Source: Saccharobesus litoralis
GTDB taxonomy: Bacteria; Pseudomonadota; Gammaproteobacteria; Enterobacterales; Alteromonadaceae
Length of the DNA: 64,000 nt
Direction: 5' to 3'
NCBI RefSeq assembly: GCF_003063625.1
Contig: NZ_CP026604.1
Location: 992,001 to 1,056,000, forward strand
Shown here: one piece after another, positions 42,911 to 54,027 of the stretch
How the letters are laid out: each line of letters begins with the position of its first letter
How positions within the stretch are numbered: the first letter of the stretch is position 1
The notes under the pieces: generated by a model
What the model was told of the DNA's origin: nothing
The model's database searches: none
What the model saw: only the letters and a program-made list of their open reading frames with translations
Program-made: the position numbers and the translations under genes

Positions 42911-44770
42911 TTAAGCATGAATGCCGGTTAAATTTAAATACAATTTGGGCAGCAAGGTGGGTAAGCGAGTCACATCATCAATAATGGCATAGCCTTTTTC
43001 TCCAAATAGATACGGTAAATAGTCATTGCCTTTTTCGTCGATCGTCACACAAAAAGGCTGTAATCCCGCTTGTTTGGCCTCCAAAATTGCTTGCCGAGTA
43101 TCTTCAATTCCATAGATACCTTCATATTGATCAATGTCATTAGGCTTGCCATCCGATATGATTAGCAGCAGCTTTTGTTCGGTTTGCTGCAATTTTAAGA
43201 TGTTGGTTGATTGACGGATCGCAGCACCGATCCGGGTATAAAAACCAGGTTTTATGGCACAAATACGACCTCGTGCGTGTTCGGTGTATTTTTCAGCAAA
43301 ATTTTTCAATAAGTGATAACGCACCTGTTTGTTTTTAACCGAGGAAAAACCATATATCGCAAACTGATCACCACTACTGGTTAACGCCTCGGCAAACAGC
43401 AACAAAGTATCGCGAATAACATCTATGACTTTTTGCTGCGCATTTAGCGCCGAGTCGGTCGACATAGACAAATCGGCAAGTAATAAACACGCCATCTGGC
43501 GCGAATTGGCGATACGGGTTTTAAAAACATTTTGCGGTTCTTGACTACGTGTTTGTTGTGTTAAGCAGTCTAACCAAGCATCAATATCTAATTCTTCTCC
43601 AAATGGTTGCCGCTGTAACCATTGGCGTTGCGGTTTTAAACAACTGAATTGTTTGCGTAAGGTTTGTGCTATTTGCTTTAAGTGCTGGGGCAATTGCGCT
43701 GGCTCGGCATCATCGGCTAGAAAGGGTTGTAACAAGCAATAATGGTTAACGAGCTGGTTTTTCTTATAGTGCCATTCCGGCAACTTAATACCATTACCCA
43801 ATGGCAAATCATCTTGTTCTGCAGCGGGTAAATCGAGATCAAACTTGATTTTAGCTGCTCCAGCACGACGTTGACGCGACAAGGTAATAATATCCAGATC
43901 GTCTGCCACCGAAGCTACATCTTCGTCTAGGCTTTCATCTTGGCAACGATCCAATTCAACTTGTTCTGCCCAACTAAATAAGCTTTCTAATTGAAAAATC
44001 AGTAAGCCATCGGTTTTCTTGGCATCATCAATACGCTGTGCGGTTTTACGGCTTTGTTGTCGACTAACACCTTGCTTAGCGGCTGATTTACCAAAATCAT
44101 CAAGCCGATCATCACTATTTACGGCGACTAAGTGCAAAGGTGCTGGATACAACCATAAAAGAACAGGTAAAGGATCACCTGGGGCCAGTGGCAAATTACT
44201 TACGCTACCTGGGCTTATTAACGCTTGCTGAATTGCTTTTTCACGCGTCAATTGGGCCGGATTTAAGTTACCGGTAATAGTTTGGCGTTGGCTTAATAAG
44301 GCTTGCACGACATTTTGATATTGTTGGCGTAAGCCCGGTTTACTGTTTAATAACTCACTACTGGCATTTTGATTATGTATAAACCATTGGTTGACGAGTG
44401 ATTGCTGCAGATCTATCGTGGTTTGGCAATGATACGCCGCTAATGCGGTAAGCCAAAAATACACAAACTCATTAAGCTCAGATTGCGAGAATAATGCAAT
44501 TGTCGTTGGTAAACGCAGACTGCGTTCATCTTGCCAACTAACGCTAAAGCGTTTATGACTACCCGCGATACGCTGCAACCAACGGCGCTGAATATTAAAT
44601 TTTCGCGGTTGCGCACCTTCAATTACTTTGGCTGCCCCCCCCCCCATAGCTCGATACCAAGGTGCCAGTTGTTGGCTTAGCGTGGTTAGCTCCACACTGG
44701 CCTGAACACAATCCGTATTGACTTGGCGAGTGAGCATTTTGTGCCAAATTTCACCAACAAACTCTTCCAT
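42911..44770 (-). CDS. norD: NorD, VWA-domain NO reductase activation protein
   Basis: 619 residues. The C-terminal ~200 residues are a von Willebrand A domain with a MIDAS motif (L-L-A-D-L-S-M-S-T-D) and D-G-K-P-N-D. NorD acts with NorQ to activate NorCB. The frame holds an uninterrupted run of 11 G on the coding strand (44635-44645, codons near residue 42, Met-Gly-Gly-Gly-Ala), a tract prone to slippage; the current length leaves the gene in frame. A palindromic repeat lies in the gap to norB. Confidence 0.9.
   Translation of the reverse strand: MEEFVGEIWHKMLTRQVNTDCVQASVELTTLSQQLAPWYRAMGGGAAKVIEGAQPRKFNIQRRWLQRIAGSHKRFSVSWQDERSLRLPTTIALFSQSELNEFVYFWLTALAAYHCQTTIDLQQSLVNQWFIHNQNASSELLNSKPGLRQQYQNVVQALLSQRQTITGNLNPAQLTREKAIQQALISPGSVSNLPLAPGDPLPVLLWLYPAPLHLVAVNSDDRLDDFGKSAAKQGVSRQQSRKTAQRIDDAKKTDGLLIFQLESLFSWAEQVELDRCQDESLDEDVASVADDLDIITLSRQRRAGAAKIKFDLDLPAAEQDDLPLGNGIKLPEWHYKKNQLVNHYCLLQPFLADDAEPAQLPQHLKQIAQTLRKQFSCLKPQRQWLQRQPFGEELDIDAWLDCLTQQTRSQEPQNVFKTRIANSRQMACLLLADLSMSTDSALNAQQKVIDVIRDTLLLFAEALTSSGDQFAIYGFSSVKNKQVRYHLLKNFAEKYTEHARGRICAIKPGFYTRIGAAIRQSTNILKLQQTEQKLLLIISDGKPNDIDQYEGIYGIEDTRQAILEAKQAGLQPFCVTIDEKGNDYLPYLFGEKGYAIIDDVTRLPTLLPKLYLNLTGIHA
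44635..44645. repeat. Homopolymeric tract in norD
   Basis: Eleven consecutive C on the plus strand (G11 on the coding strand) near codon 42 of norD. No other homopolymer of this length was noticed in a coding region here. Confidence 0.9.
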
Positions 44771-44820
44771 ACGGTTTCCTCGTAGCTTTTCAACTTAGTT
44801 TTGGTTAGTTGACATTTTGG

Positions 44821-44893
44821 TGTAGGTCGGTCTTTAAGCCGATGGGTACGTGAGTTACATCTTTTTAAATATTGGCCTAAAGGCCAACCTACA
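44821..44893. repeat. 73-bp palindromic element inside the nor operon
   Basis: Ends TGTAGGTCGG and CCAACCTACA with inner GGCCTAAAGGCC. It lies between norB and norD and belongs to the TGTAGGT family seen at 9777 and 21046. It may shape mRNA processing between norB and norD. Confidence 0.65.
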
Positions 44894-45038
44894 AGAGCTT
44901 TGACTGATAATTTCTTGCTAAAAACTGTACTAATATTGCCATCCGACAAATGACATAAGGGATCACCATTGACTTTAATACATCTGCTATCAATGGAGAT
45001 CTGTGATTATTATTGCCTCTGTCTAGCGACCAAAAGTT

Positions 45039-46469
<1,431 letters not shown>

Positions 46470-46916
46470 TTAACCTTCAATATTTGGTGGCCAATCATTG
46501 TCATTAATACGAGATGTCCAAATTAAAAAGTTAGCAATATCATCAACCTCTTCAGGGGCTAAATTGAACTGCGGCATTTTACGTCGTCCCGGTGTTTGTA
46601 TGGGTTGAATAGACATCCATGCACGTAGATAACTTTTGAATACTTGTTCATTACTGCCACCCCGTCGGTCAAATACATTGGCCAGCTCAGGTGCGTAATA
46701 AGCGCCTTCCCCCATTAAGCTGTGACAGCCAACACAGTTGTTCTTTTCCCATAAATGTTTGCCGTTAGCGACGGATGGCGTAATGTTCTCTCTATGATCC
46801 CGCTCAGGCAGCTCCAGCATGGTGTCAAACGTCAATCCCAACAGTAGTAAAAAGAAAAAGAAGCTACCGCCGTAATAGATGTTTCTGGCCATGCTTTTGG
46901 TAAAGCGCTCAGCCAT
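46470..46916 (-). CDS. norC: NorC, nitric oxide reductase cytochrome c subunit
   Basis: 148 residues: one membrane anchor (about residues 13-30) and a periplasmic cytochrome c domain with C-V-G-C-H near residue 61, G-E-G-A-Y-Y-A-P-E-L and a distal Met in R-K-M-P-Q. It receives electrons for NorB. It is first in the norCBDQEF operon and is driven by a sigma-54 promoter controlled by NorR (see below). Confidence 0.95.
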   Translation of the reverse strand: MAERFTKSMARNIYYGGSFFFFLLLLGLTFDTMLELPERDHRENITPSVANGKHLWEKNNCVGCHSLMGEGAYYAPELANVFDRRGGSNEQVFKSYLRAWMSIQPIQTPGRRKMPQFNLAPEEVDDIANFLIWTSRINDNDWPPNIEG

Positions 46917-46936
46917 GGTGTTCTCCGTTATTAGTT

Positions 46937-46956
46937 AAATGTCGAAATAGACATTT
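46937..46956 (-). promoter_or_regulatory. Palindrome at the expected norC transcription start
   Basis: A perfect 7-bp inverted repeat (AAATGTC-N6-GACATTT) just downstream of the sigma-54 -12 region. It could bind a repressor or form the start of the mRNA leader; no regulator is assigned. Confidence 0.4.
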
Positions 46957-46971
46957 CAACTATCATGCCAA
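46955..46971 (-). promoter_or_regulatory. Sigma-54 promoter of norCBDQEF
   Basis: On the minus strand, TTGGCATG-N4-TTGAA matches the -24/-12 consensus (TTGGCACG-N4-TTGCA) at 11 of 13 specified positions, ~40 bases upstream of the norC start. It lies 42-114 bases from the NorR boxes. Confidence 0.78.
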
Positions 46972-47012
46972 TCGTAATCTACTGATTTAATGCGGTTTTC
47001 AATGAACTAGAT

Positions 47013-47069
47013 GTCATTTTAACAACCTTAAACAGAAGTCTTTTTGACATCAAATATTGTCATTATGAC
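47013..47069. promoter_or_regulatory. Three NorR enhancer boxes
   Basis: GTCATTTTAAC (47013-47023), GTCTTTTTGAC (47038-47048) and GTCATTATGAC (47059-47069) each fit the NorR consensus GT-N7-AC, spaced 25 and 21 bases. The third lies in a perfect palindrome TTGTCATTATGACAA. Three boxes upstream of a sigma-54 promoter repeat the E. coli norR-norVW design. Confidence 0.82.
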
Positions 47070-47092
47070 AACATCAAGTTAAACTAATCATC

Positions 47093-48691
47093 ATGACTAC
47101 TTCTAATGATTTTTCTCTGGCATTAATAGCGATTGTTGCAGATCTGTCTCAAGATCTATCGGCACAGGTTCGTTACCAGCGTTTACTCAGTGTGATGAAA
47201 CAGATCTTTCCCTGTGATGCCGCAGCATTGTTAAAGATCGAAGGCCGTGCCTTGCGGCCTATTGCCGTCAATGGTTTAAGCCGCGATACCTTAGGTCGGC
47301 GCTTTATGGTTGATGAGCATCCGCGCCTAGCCACTATATTATTATCACGAGAGCCAGTGCGCTTTCCCGCTGACTCGGATCTCGCCGATCCATATGACGG
47401 TTTACTCGACAACCATCAACAGAGTTTGCATGTGCATGATTGTATGGGGATCTCTCTTTATCAGGATGATCAACCTTGGGGAGTATTAACCTTAGATGCT
47501 GCGGTGCCCGGCACCTTTGATCAAATCGAACAACAGCAATTACGCACCTTTATCGGTTTAACAGAAGCTACCGTAAAAGCTGCGCATCGCATTGAAGCTT
47601 TGCAAGCTCGGGTAGACCGAGAGATTGAAGTCGCGCAATCACAATTAGTTGATGAAGGTAAAACTGAGATTATCGGCAACAGCCAGTCACTTAATTTGAT
47701 GTTAAGCGAAATTGATATTGTCGCCCGCTCTCACCTCACCGTATTGATACTGGGCGAAACCGGGGTGGGTAAAGAATTAGTCGCCCGTAAAATCCATAGT
47801 CGTTCGGCGCGACACGACCAACCTCTTGTCTATGTGAATTGCGCGGCTCTGCCAGAAAACCTTGCAGAAAGCGAGTTATTCGGCCACAAAAAGGGCGCAT
47901 TTACCGGAGCCGAGCATAATCGCTTAGGCAAATTTGAAATAGCCAATGGTGGTACGCTATTTTTAGACGAGATCGGGGAACTATCATTAGCCGTTCAAGC
48001 TAAAATTCTACGCGCTTTGCAAAGTGGAGAGATCCAACGTGTTGGCAGTGACCAACATATAGAAGTGGATGTCAGGATCATTGCTGCAACGAATCGCGAT
48101 CTTAAACATGAAGTCCGTAAAGAGCGCTTTCGTGCCGATCTGTATCATCGTTTATCTGTATATCCGCTAATCGTACCGCCTTTGCGTGAGCGAGGTAATG
48201 ATGTGTTATTGATTGCTGGCTATTTACTGGAAAAAAACCAACGTCGATTTGGCGTACAAGGTTTACGCCTAAGTGCAGGTGCGCGCCAAGTGATATGCCA
48301 TTACGCGTGGCCAGGAAATGTGCGAGAGCTAGAACATCTATTAAGCCGAGCTGCTCTAAAAGCAATCAATAGTCATGGTAAAGAAAGCCGAGTCGTTAAT
48401 ATTATGCCGAATCACTTAGATATTAGTGAACAAGACATCTTAGATAACACGCTTGCAGAGCAGTCTCAGTTACCACTAACATCAGGATTAAACCAGTCTA
48501 GCATAGCCAATATTGCGCCCGGCGTTACTCTTAAACAAGCTACTGAACAATATCAAAAGCAATTGATCCAGCAGCGTCTACAAGTCCATCAAAACAATCA
48601 AGCCGCAGTCGCGCGCGAACTCGGTATTAACCGCAGTAACTTTTACCGATTGTTGAAACGCTTAGCTATTGGCTCAATTGAGGAAAATTAG
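47093..48691 (+). CDS. norR: NorR, NO-sensing sigma-54 activator
   Basis: 532 residues: N-terminal GAF domain (about 20-165), AAA+ domain with Walker A G-E-T-G-V-G-K-E at 220-227, the sigma-54-contact G-A-F-T-G-A at 269-274 and Walker B L-F-L-D-E-I-G-E, and a Fis-type HTH at the end ([16 protein letters not shown]). In E. coli NorR the GAF domain binds NO at a non-heme iron. It is divergent from norC and separated by the three boxes. A 6-bp hairpin follows the stop. Confidence 0.93.
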   Translation: MTTSNDFSLALIAIVADLSQDLSAQVRYQRLLSVMKQIFPCDAAALLKIEGRALRPIAVNGLSRDTLGRRFMVDEHPRLATILLSREPVRFPADSDLADPYDGLLDNHQQSLHVHDCMGISLYQDDQPWGVLTLDAAVPGTFDQIEQQQLRTFIGLTEATVKAAHRIEALQARVDREIEVAQSQLVDEGKTEIIGNSQSLNLMLSEIDIVARSHLTVLILGETGVGKELVARKIHSRSARHDQPLVYVNCAALPENLAESELFGHKKGAFTGAEHNRLGKFEIANGGTLFLDEIGELSLAVQAKILRALQSGEIQRVGSDQHIEVDVRIIAATNRDLKHEVRKERFRADLYHRLSVYPLIVPPLRERGNDVLLIAGYLLEKNQRRFGVQGLRLSAGARQVICHYAWPGNVRELEHLLSRAALKAINSHGKESRVVNIMPNHLDISEQDILDNTLAEQSQLPLTSGLNQSSIANIAPGVTLKQATEQYQKQLIQQRLQVHQNNQAAVARELGINRSNFYRLLKRLAIGSIEEN

Positions 48692-48697
48692 CTTTAT

Positions 48698-48722
48698 GCC
48701 CGGTTTTATTTCCGGGCTTTAT
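48698..48722 (+). terminator. Terminator after norR
   Basis: Stem GCCCGG, loop TTTTATTT, CCGGGC followed by TTTAT, 7 bases after the norR stop. Short but well placed between converging genes. Confidence 0.65.
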
Positions 48723-48759
48723 ATGTCTAATTTTATGGCTTTATATCAGTAGTTAGGAG

Positions 48760-50931
48760 CTATAGAGTTAACATATCTTTCATGTCTTCGGCTGTTGCAT
48801 GATTATTACCACCGTTATTAGCGCCGGTTATCCACCAATACACCATGCCGGCATCTGAGCAATCGAATTTGTTAGTTTGAAAATCAACCATACCATCACG
48901 CTCGGCATAATCTAGCCAATGCCAAATATAAGTGATGCCAGCTGCAGGGTGATGCTTGGCCCAGTCCCAATGGCTGATAGGTGTTTGTAACCCAACGTTT
49001 TGATCGCCAATTTGATGCTCTGTTACACCAAAATCTAAGATTTGCTGCCAAGTGAAAAAGTCACCTGTATTATCGTTGGCTGGGTGATGAGAGATCACGT
49101 TTACGTGTTTTCTAACCGCAGGGTTAGCCGCTTGTAATGCATAGCCAATTAAATCCGGTTCACCGGCTTCAATTATCCATAACGGATCGGACGCTGAAGA
49201 CGCATTGATCGCATCGACTAAATCTTGGGTAGCGGCTTGCTGATCAGTGCGGCAATTATAATAGTTGCGTAAGTTTTTAAATGGCCCAAATAGTTCAATA
49301 CCTTGACCACTTAACTCATGTAATACCGCCTGACGCCGTAATTCACCTGGCGTGTCTATTTGCTGGCGGCCTTTGTTTTTAAACGGGTCGAGATCACACG
49401 AATGCGATAAGTGAACCAGTCGTTCATTTAAACCTGCTTTGCTAAGCAAGCCAAACATAACGGGCGTTGCGCCAATATCGTCAGGATCCGGCGAATTACC
49501 ATCAATTACCACGGCCAAACGGCCTTTTGGTGGCGCTATTTTATCAACCTCAACATCGGTAACATAACGTTGCCAAAACGCGTGGGCAGAATTGGCTTTG
49601 TTCTCCAGTTGCAAGATCCACCACACTTCAACCATGTCAGAAAAATCGATACCACCTTGTGGAATAACTGAGTTAGCGGCATTAAAACCCGACTCAGCTA
49701 CAAGCTGTTGCGCATGCTGCCATAACTGGCGCGAAAGCTTTTTGTTATTGCTTGCGCTAGTTGCCGCTTTAAGCCATTTAACCCCTTCGGCAACATATTT
49801 GGGCGTAACGTCACCGCGGCGATCTTTACGAATGTATTTTCGTTTTAGCTTGTTACCATCACCAATGGCGCGATAATCAGCTTTCGCTTTGACATAAGCC
49901 AATGCCGCTGGGCTGGTTTTTTGTTCGTTCCAACCACTGTGCTGCACAATGACAACTTGTTGTTTGATTACTGACTCGGCAACACCAGCCTTGATTAACG
50001 CTTTTATCCAGTCTTGACTGAAATCAGACTGCCCTGCTTCTTGAACCCAAACAACACCGCCACGCTCAAGCACTTTTGCAACGCGCTTTTCGACTAACTC
50101 CACCGCTGCTTGCCAATCTTTTTTAGCATCAAGCCAATTAACGTTTTCTTCGCCAAAAGCTAGGTTCATCAAGCTATTGGGGGTTCTATACTTGCCACCT
50201 TGAATGCCAACTGTTCCTGCTACGGCCAATACATTTAGATTGCGCATGCTAGGATCATCTAATAATGAACCAAGAGCCGCCACCGCATGAAGATCATCGG
50301 CATCGGGTTGAAAATCAAACTGCGACAACAGAAGATCGTGTTCAAAATTAAACACTGGGCGCGCATTTGACGCTTGCGCTGATGGGGTTAATTTTAATTG
50401 TTGCCAACGACCGCGAGCCCAAGCCGTGCCGCCATGTTCTGGTATTTCGCCATTGGTATTGGGAATTGACTCAATGCCAAGTATGTCGCCTTTGCGTAGC
50501 GATACATGCTGCCAAGTAAAGGTCTCAGGTTTAAGATCCTGAGCATGCCCCTTGCCGATATAAGTCGCACGGTAGGTACTCACAACTTTATTGTTAATCA
50601 ATAGTCGGTAGGTTGGCTCGCCATCTTCTTCGGTCATTGCGGTAATTTCAATGTTGTAATGACCTGAGACGCCGTCGAAGGTACGCGTCGCTCGTGCATA
50701 TAATCGGCGATATTCATGTACCCGCGCATCAATACCCAACGCTTGGTTATTGGTATCTTTGTAGTAAGGTGCACCGCCGGAGGTTAAGTCGGGAAAATCT
50801 TCCAGTGCGTTATACACAATGGCTGTATTTTGACTTGCTGTGTTTTGACTGGCTAGGTCTTTACCGACTTGAGTTTGTTTACATGCCGTTAAAGCCAGGG
50901 CTATTAATAATGAGGAGAATAACTTGCTCAT
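48760..50931 (-). CDS. Lipoprotein with two nucleoside-hydrolase-like domains
   Basis: 723 residues with a lipoprotein signal (L-I-A-L-A-L-T-A-C16). Residues ~45-185 form a beta-rich domain like a carbohydrate-binding module. Two Asp-rich segments then recall the inosine-uridine nucleoside hydrolase (DUF1593-like) active site: F-D-F-Q-P-D-A-D-D near 205 and V-I-D-G-N-S-P-D-P-D-D-I near 485, each followed by strands and helices of similar order. Known members cleave N-ribosides or act on glycan-related substrates. The surroundings (GH105, sulfatase) suggest a carbohydrate-linked role, but no substrate can be named. Confidence 0.65.
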   Translation of the reverse strand: MSKLFSSLLIALALTACKQTQVGKDLASQNTASQNTAIVYNALEDFPDLTSGGAPYYKDTNNQALGIDARVHEYRRLYARATRTFDGVSGHYNIEITAMTEEDGEPTYRLLINNKVVSTYRATYIGKGHAQDLKPETFTWQHVSLRKGDILGIESIPNTNGEIPEHGGTAWARGRWQQLKLTPSAQASNARPVFNFEHDLLLSQFDFQPDADDLHAVAALGSLLDDPSMRNLNVLAVAGTVGIQGGKYRTPNSLMNLAFGEENVNWLDAKKDWQAAVELVEKRVAKVLERGGVVWVQEAGQSDFSQDWIKALIKAGVAESVIKQQVVIVQHSGWNEQKTSPAALAYVKAKADYRAIGDGNKLKRKYIRKDRRGDVTPKYVAEGVKWLKAATSASNNKKLSRQLWQHAQQLVAESGFNAANSVIPQGGIDFSDMVEVWWILQLENKANSAHAFWQRYVTDVEVDKIAPPKGRLAVVIDGNSPDPDDIGATPVMFGLLSKAGLNERLVHLSHSCDLDPFKNKGRQQIDTPGELRRQAVLHELSGQGIELFGPFKNLRNYYNCRTDQQAATQDLVDAINASSASDPLWIIEAGEPDLIGYALQAANPAVRKHVNVISHHPANDNTGDFFTWQQILDFGVTEHQIGDQNVGLQTPISHWDWAKHHPAAGITYIWHWLDYAERDGMVDFQTNKFDCSDAGMVYWWITGANNGGNNHATAEDMKDMLTL

Positions 50932-51272
50932 AGGTGGATTATTTTCCTTAGACTTTGGATAAAATAAAACCGCGTTTAAATAAACGCGGTTTTATATGAT
51001 TTTTAGGCTAATGCTGTTTCCAAAAAGAAATGACCAGTTGAATCATTAGTAGAATTTACTATTACTCGTGATTTCTTAACCATATTTAGATTAAAGAAAC
51101 AACTTCAGGCTGAGCTCGCTTAAGGCGCCTACTTTTGGTGTCGAAGTCTTATTACCTTCTGACTTACCGACACTTCGACTGCTTCGCGCTCAGTGTGAAA
51201 GAACCTGTTAACTCAATCCATGGATTTCGTTCAGCAACATTTTCAACTAATCAAAATTAAATTGAAAAGGTA
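50932..51272. other. Gap between the nucleoside-hydrolase-like and GH105 genes
   Basis: Holds the terminator at 50964-50995 and an inverted near-identical copy (51101-51202) of the repeat at 6801-6901. The promoter of the lipoprotein gene must lie near 50940-51100, or the gene is read through from upstream. Confidence 0.55.
50964..50995 (-). terminator. Rho-independent terminator after the GH105 gene
   Basis: A perfect 15-bp stem with a 2-base loop (ATAAAACCGCGTTTA and complement), followed on the minus strand by TTTTA-TTTTA. It lies ~280 bases after the GH105 stop, just upstream of the next gene. Confidence 0.8.
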
Positions 51273-52511
51273 TTAGTTAGACCACTTACTCATTTCAGAG
51301 GCGGCTAACAATACTGCACCTGTACCGTATAGCTGAGAATCAGTTTCTTTAACAGGATCAGGTGATTTACCGACATGCTGTACCCAGTTAACGCGACCAT
51401 CTTTAGCAACGGCTTTTTCAAGTGCTGCCCAGCCTTTTTCAACAATTTCTTTTGATTTTGCGTCAGTCAGAATACCGTTGTTAACGCCCCAAGCTAAGCC
51501 GAACGTAATAAAGCCAGTACCACTCACTTCAGGTGTTTTGACTTTATCTGGATCCATTAATGACGCAGGCCAGTAACCGTTATCACGTTGTAGCTTCATT
51601 AGGCCAGCGGCATTCTTTTTATATAACTCGATATAACGTGGCTTAGATGGATGATCGTCTGGTAACTCGTCAATAATTAACGGAATAGCAGCGAATACCC
51701 AGCCATTACCTCGGCCCCAGAAAACCGGCTTACCATTGTCACTTTTCATATCAAAGTAACGGCTATCTCGGAAAAATAATCCGTATTCATCTGAGAACAA
51801 ATAGTCCGCAGCAGCCCAAAATTCCTTATCAGCATAATCAAAGTATTTTGGATCTCCGGTTACGTTAGACAACTGCAACCAAGCACGAGGTGCCATGTAT
51901 AAAGCATCTGCCCAACACCAACGTAATTGGCAATTACCTTCGTGATGCACTTCTCCATGTCCTGACGCTGTCGAATCCAGCATTTCTAAGCCGACATTAG
52001 GTTTGTTATCTAATATCCAATCGAAATGTTTTTGAGTCGGCGCATAAGCTTCCTTGTTACCCGTTTGTTCTGTTAACCAAATGTAAGTTTGGGCAATAGT
52101 ATGGTCATCAGCATGGTATGGTCGCTCAGTTAACAAACCGTACTCTTCTTGCTTGGCAACTTTCTCTAAGTGCGCCATAAATGCTTTATCGCCTGAAACT
52201 TCGGTCCAACGCGTTAAACCAATGTAAAAAGAGGCTTGGATCCAAAATTTAGCATTTTCTGATTTAGCGCGATGCGATTCAGGAATGTAATGTAAATTAC
52301 CTAACTGAGATAACTGCCACTCACCTGCGCGTTTGGCAACATCGAATGCCGATTTTTGAATATCTAAGGCGCTGCGTTCAACTGACTCAACTGCAGATTT
52401 AGTTTCGGTTTTAGCCGTTTGTACAGGCTCACTAGCATCCTTGCCACAGCCACTTAGCACTAAGCTTAAAGCAAGAGGAAGTGCGGCTAATTTTGTGGTC
52501 ATTTTATTCAT
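51273..52511 (-). CDS. GH105-family unsaturated uronyl hydrolase, lipoprotein
   Basis: 412 residues with a lipobox (L-V-L-S-G-C22) and a helical linker. The catalytic (alpha/alpha)6 barrel shows H-A-D-D-H-T-I-A-Q-T-Y near 133-142, the general acid/base Asp in C-W-A-D-A-L-Y-M-A-P near 202, and W-G-R-G-N-G-W. GH105 enzymes hydrate 4,5-unsaturated uronic acids at the ends of oligosaccharides; the marine members act on ulvan oligomers. It would work with the lyase at 36636 and the GH88 enzyme. It lies ~100 bases after a sulfatase gene on the same strand. Confidence 0.9.
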   Translation of the reverse strand: MNKMTTKLAALPLALSLVLSGCGKDASEPVQTAKTETKSAVESVERSALDIQKSAFDVAKRAGEWQLSQLGNLHYIPESHRAKSENAKFWIQASFYIGLTRWTEVSGDKAFMAHLEKVAKQEEYGLLTERPYHADDHTIAQTYIWLTEQTGNKEAYAPTQKHFDWILDNKPNVGLEMLDSTASGHGEVHHEGNCQLRWCWADALYMAPRAWLQLSNVTGDPKYFDYADKEFWAAADYLFSDEYGLFFRDSRYFDMKSDNGKPVFWGRGNGWVFAAIPLIIDELPDDHPSKPRYIELYKKNAAGLMKLQRDNGYWPASLMDPDKVKTPEVSGTGFITFGLAWGVNNGILTDAKSKEIVEKGWAALEKAVAKDGRVNWVQHVGKSPDPVKETDSQLYGTGAVLLAASEMSKWSN

Positions 52512-52614
52512 AAAGATTCCTATTATTGATGCTTAATAGTTCAACTGAAAATCAATTTTAAACACTCACAGCAGGCTACTTTTACCTACTGTGAATAGTG
52601 CCAAGAAACTTTGC

Positions 52615-54027
52615 TTACTTGTATTGCTCGAACATAGCTAAGAACTCTTTAGCTAACGCTTTTTCACGTGTCACTAAGTTACGAGTCTCGCCTGGATCTT
52701 TTTCAATGTTGTACAGCTCTAGGTCAGCGTCAAAGCCGTAGCGAACCGCTTTCCATTGACCACGACGAGCCGCTTGGTAAGTGTCACCAATAATGCCTGA
52801 GTTTGGATCACCTACTTGCTTAGAGAACTCCCAATACAAGGTACGTTCAGCCATAGGCACTGGTGAATCTTGTAGTAAGCCATCAATCGACACACCGTTA
52901 GTGCGAACACGTGGGATAATATTTAAGTTAACGCCAGCAATTTCAGCAAACGTCGGCATAACATCAGCGAATGCCCAAGGCGTATTATCGACACGACCCT
53001 TTTTAATTTTAGCTGGCCATTGCACTAACATAGGTACGTGAATACCGCCGTCATACAAATCACGCTTTTGGCCTTTATATGGAGCAGAGGCTTTGAAGAA
53101 CTCAGGATCCGCACCACCTTCATCATGTGGACCATTGTCAGATGTAAAGAAAATAAGGGTGTTATCTAACTGACCTTTTTTCTCAAGTTCAGCCATGATT
53201 TGACCAACATAGTCATCAAGCGCAGTAACCATACCAGCTAAAACCGCATTGGGTTTTTCAACAGGTTCAGGGTAGTAAGCGGCGTATTTATCACTTGGGT
53301 TACCGGTCGACATACCTGAATATGGGATCTCAGGTAAGTCATATTGCTTGCTGTATTTTTCGGGTACAGCTAACTCAGCATGAGGAGAAGAGAAAGTCAG
53401 CATAATAAAGAACGGGTTTTCACGCTCTTGCTTGATATAGTTAATCGCTTCTTCAGTAAATAGCTCTTGGGCGTAAGCGCCTTTGCGGCCACCTTCGTTT
53501 TCAGTGATGCGGATTTTCTTGTTATCGCGCCACATAATTTGTGGGTATTGTCTGTGACCCTCTAAAATAGAGTAAAAGCCATACCAAGTATCAAAACCCA
53601 TAGCATGCGGGTCAGTTACCCCCATTTGTGAACCAATCGAATACTTACCAAATAATGCCGTATCATAGTCAGCGTATTTTAATACGTGCGCTAAAGTAAT
53701 GTCGGCTTCATGTAATTGCACTGTATTAGCATTGTTGCGCATGTAACGGCCATCGCGACCGGTAAATAAAGAAACGCGCGAAGGAGAGCAAACCGTATTA
53801 CCAGAATATGCTTGGTCAAAGCGAATACCATTGCTAGCCATCTTGTCTAAATTAGGTGTTTTGATAGGGGTATTGCCATAAGCGCCAATCTGATTAAAAC
53901 CCAAGTCATCCGTTAAGATGAAAATAATATTCGGTTTTTCTGATGCCATTGCAAAATATGAACTTGCACACAAAGCCACTCCAGCCATTGCTTTGCTCAA
54001 TGTACGCCCTAAACGACTTATCTTCAT
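52615..54027 (-). CDS. Formylglycine-dependent sulfatase (family S1), exported
   Basis: 470 residues with a signal peptide ending near A-M-A-S. The formylglycine site is C80-S-P-S-R; metal ligands include T-D-D-L-G at 39-43 and T-S-D-N-G-P-H-D; K-Y-S-I-G and S-S-P-H-A are also in place. Length is usual for arylsulfatase-type S1 enzymes. Together with GH105 downstream it forms a two-gene glycan unit. It differs clearly from the sulfatase at 31944, so the two probably act on different sulfate positions. Confidence 0.9.
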   Translation of the reverse strand: MKISRLGRTLSKAMAGVALCASSYFAMASEKPNIIFILTDDLGFNQIGAYGNTPIKTPNLDKMASNGIRFDQAYSGNTVCSPSRVSLFTGRDGRYMRNNANTVQLHEADITLAHVLKYADYDTALFGKYSIGSQMGVTDPHAMGFDTWYGFYSILEGHRQYPQIMWRDNKKIRITENEGGRKGAYAQELFTEEAINYIKQERENPFFIMLTFSSPHAELAVPEKYSKQYDLPEIPYSGMSTGNPSDKYAAYYPEPVEKPNAVLAGMVTALDDYVGQIMAELEKKGQLDNTLIFFTSDNGPHDEGGADPEFFKASAPYKGQKRDLYDGGIHVPMLVQWPAKIKKGRVDNTPWAFADVMPTFAEIAGVNLNIIPRVRTNGVSIDGLLQDSPVPMAERTLYWEFSKQVGDPNSGIIGDTYQAARRGQWKAVRYGFDADLELYNIEKDPGETRNLVTREKALAKEFLAMFEQYK

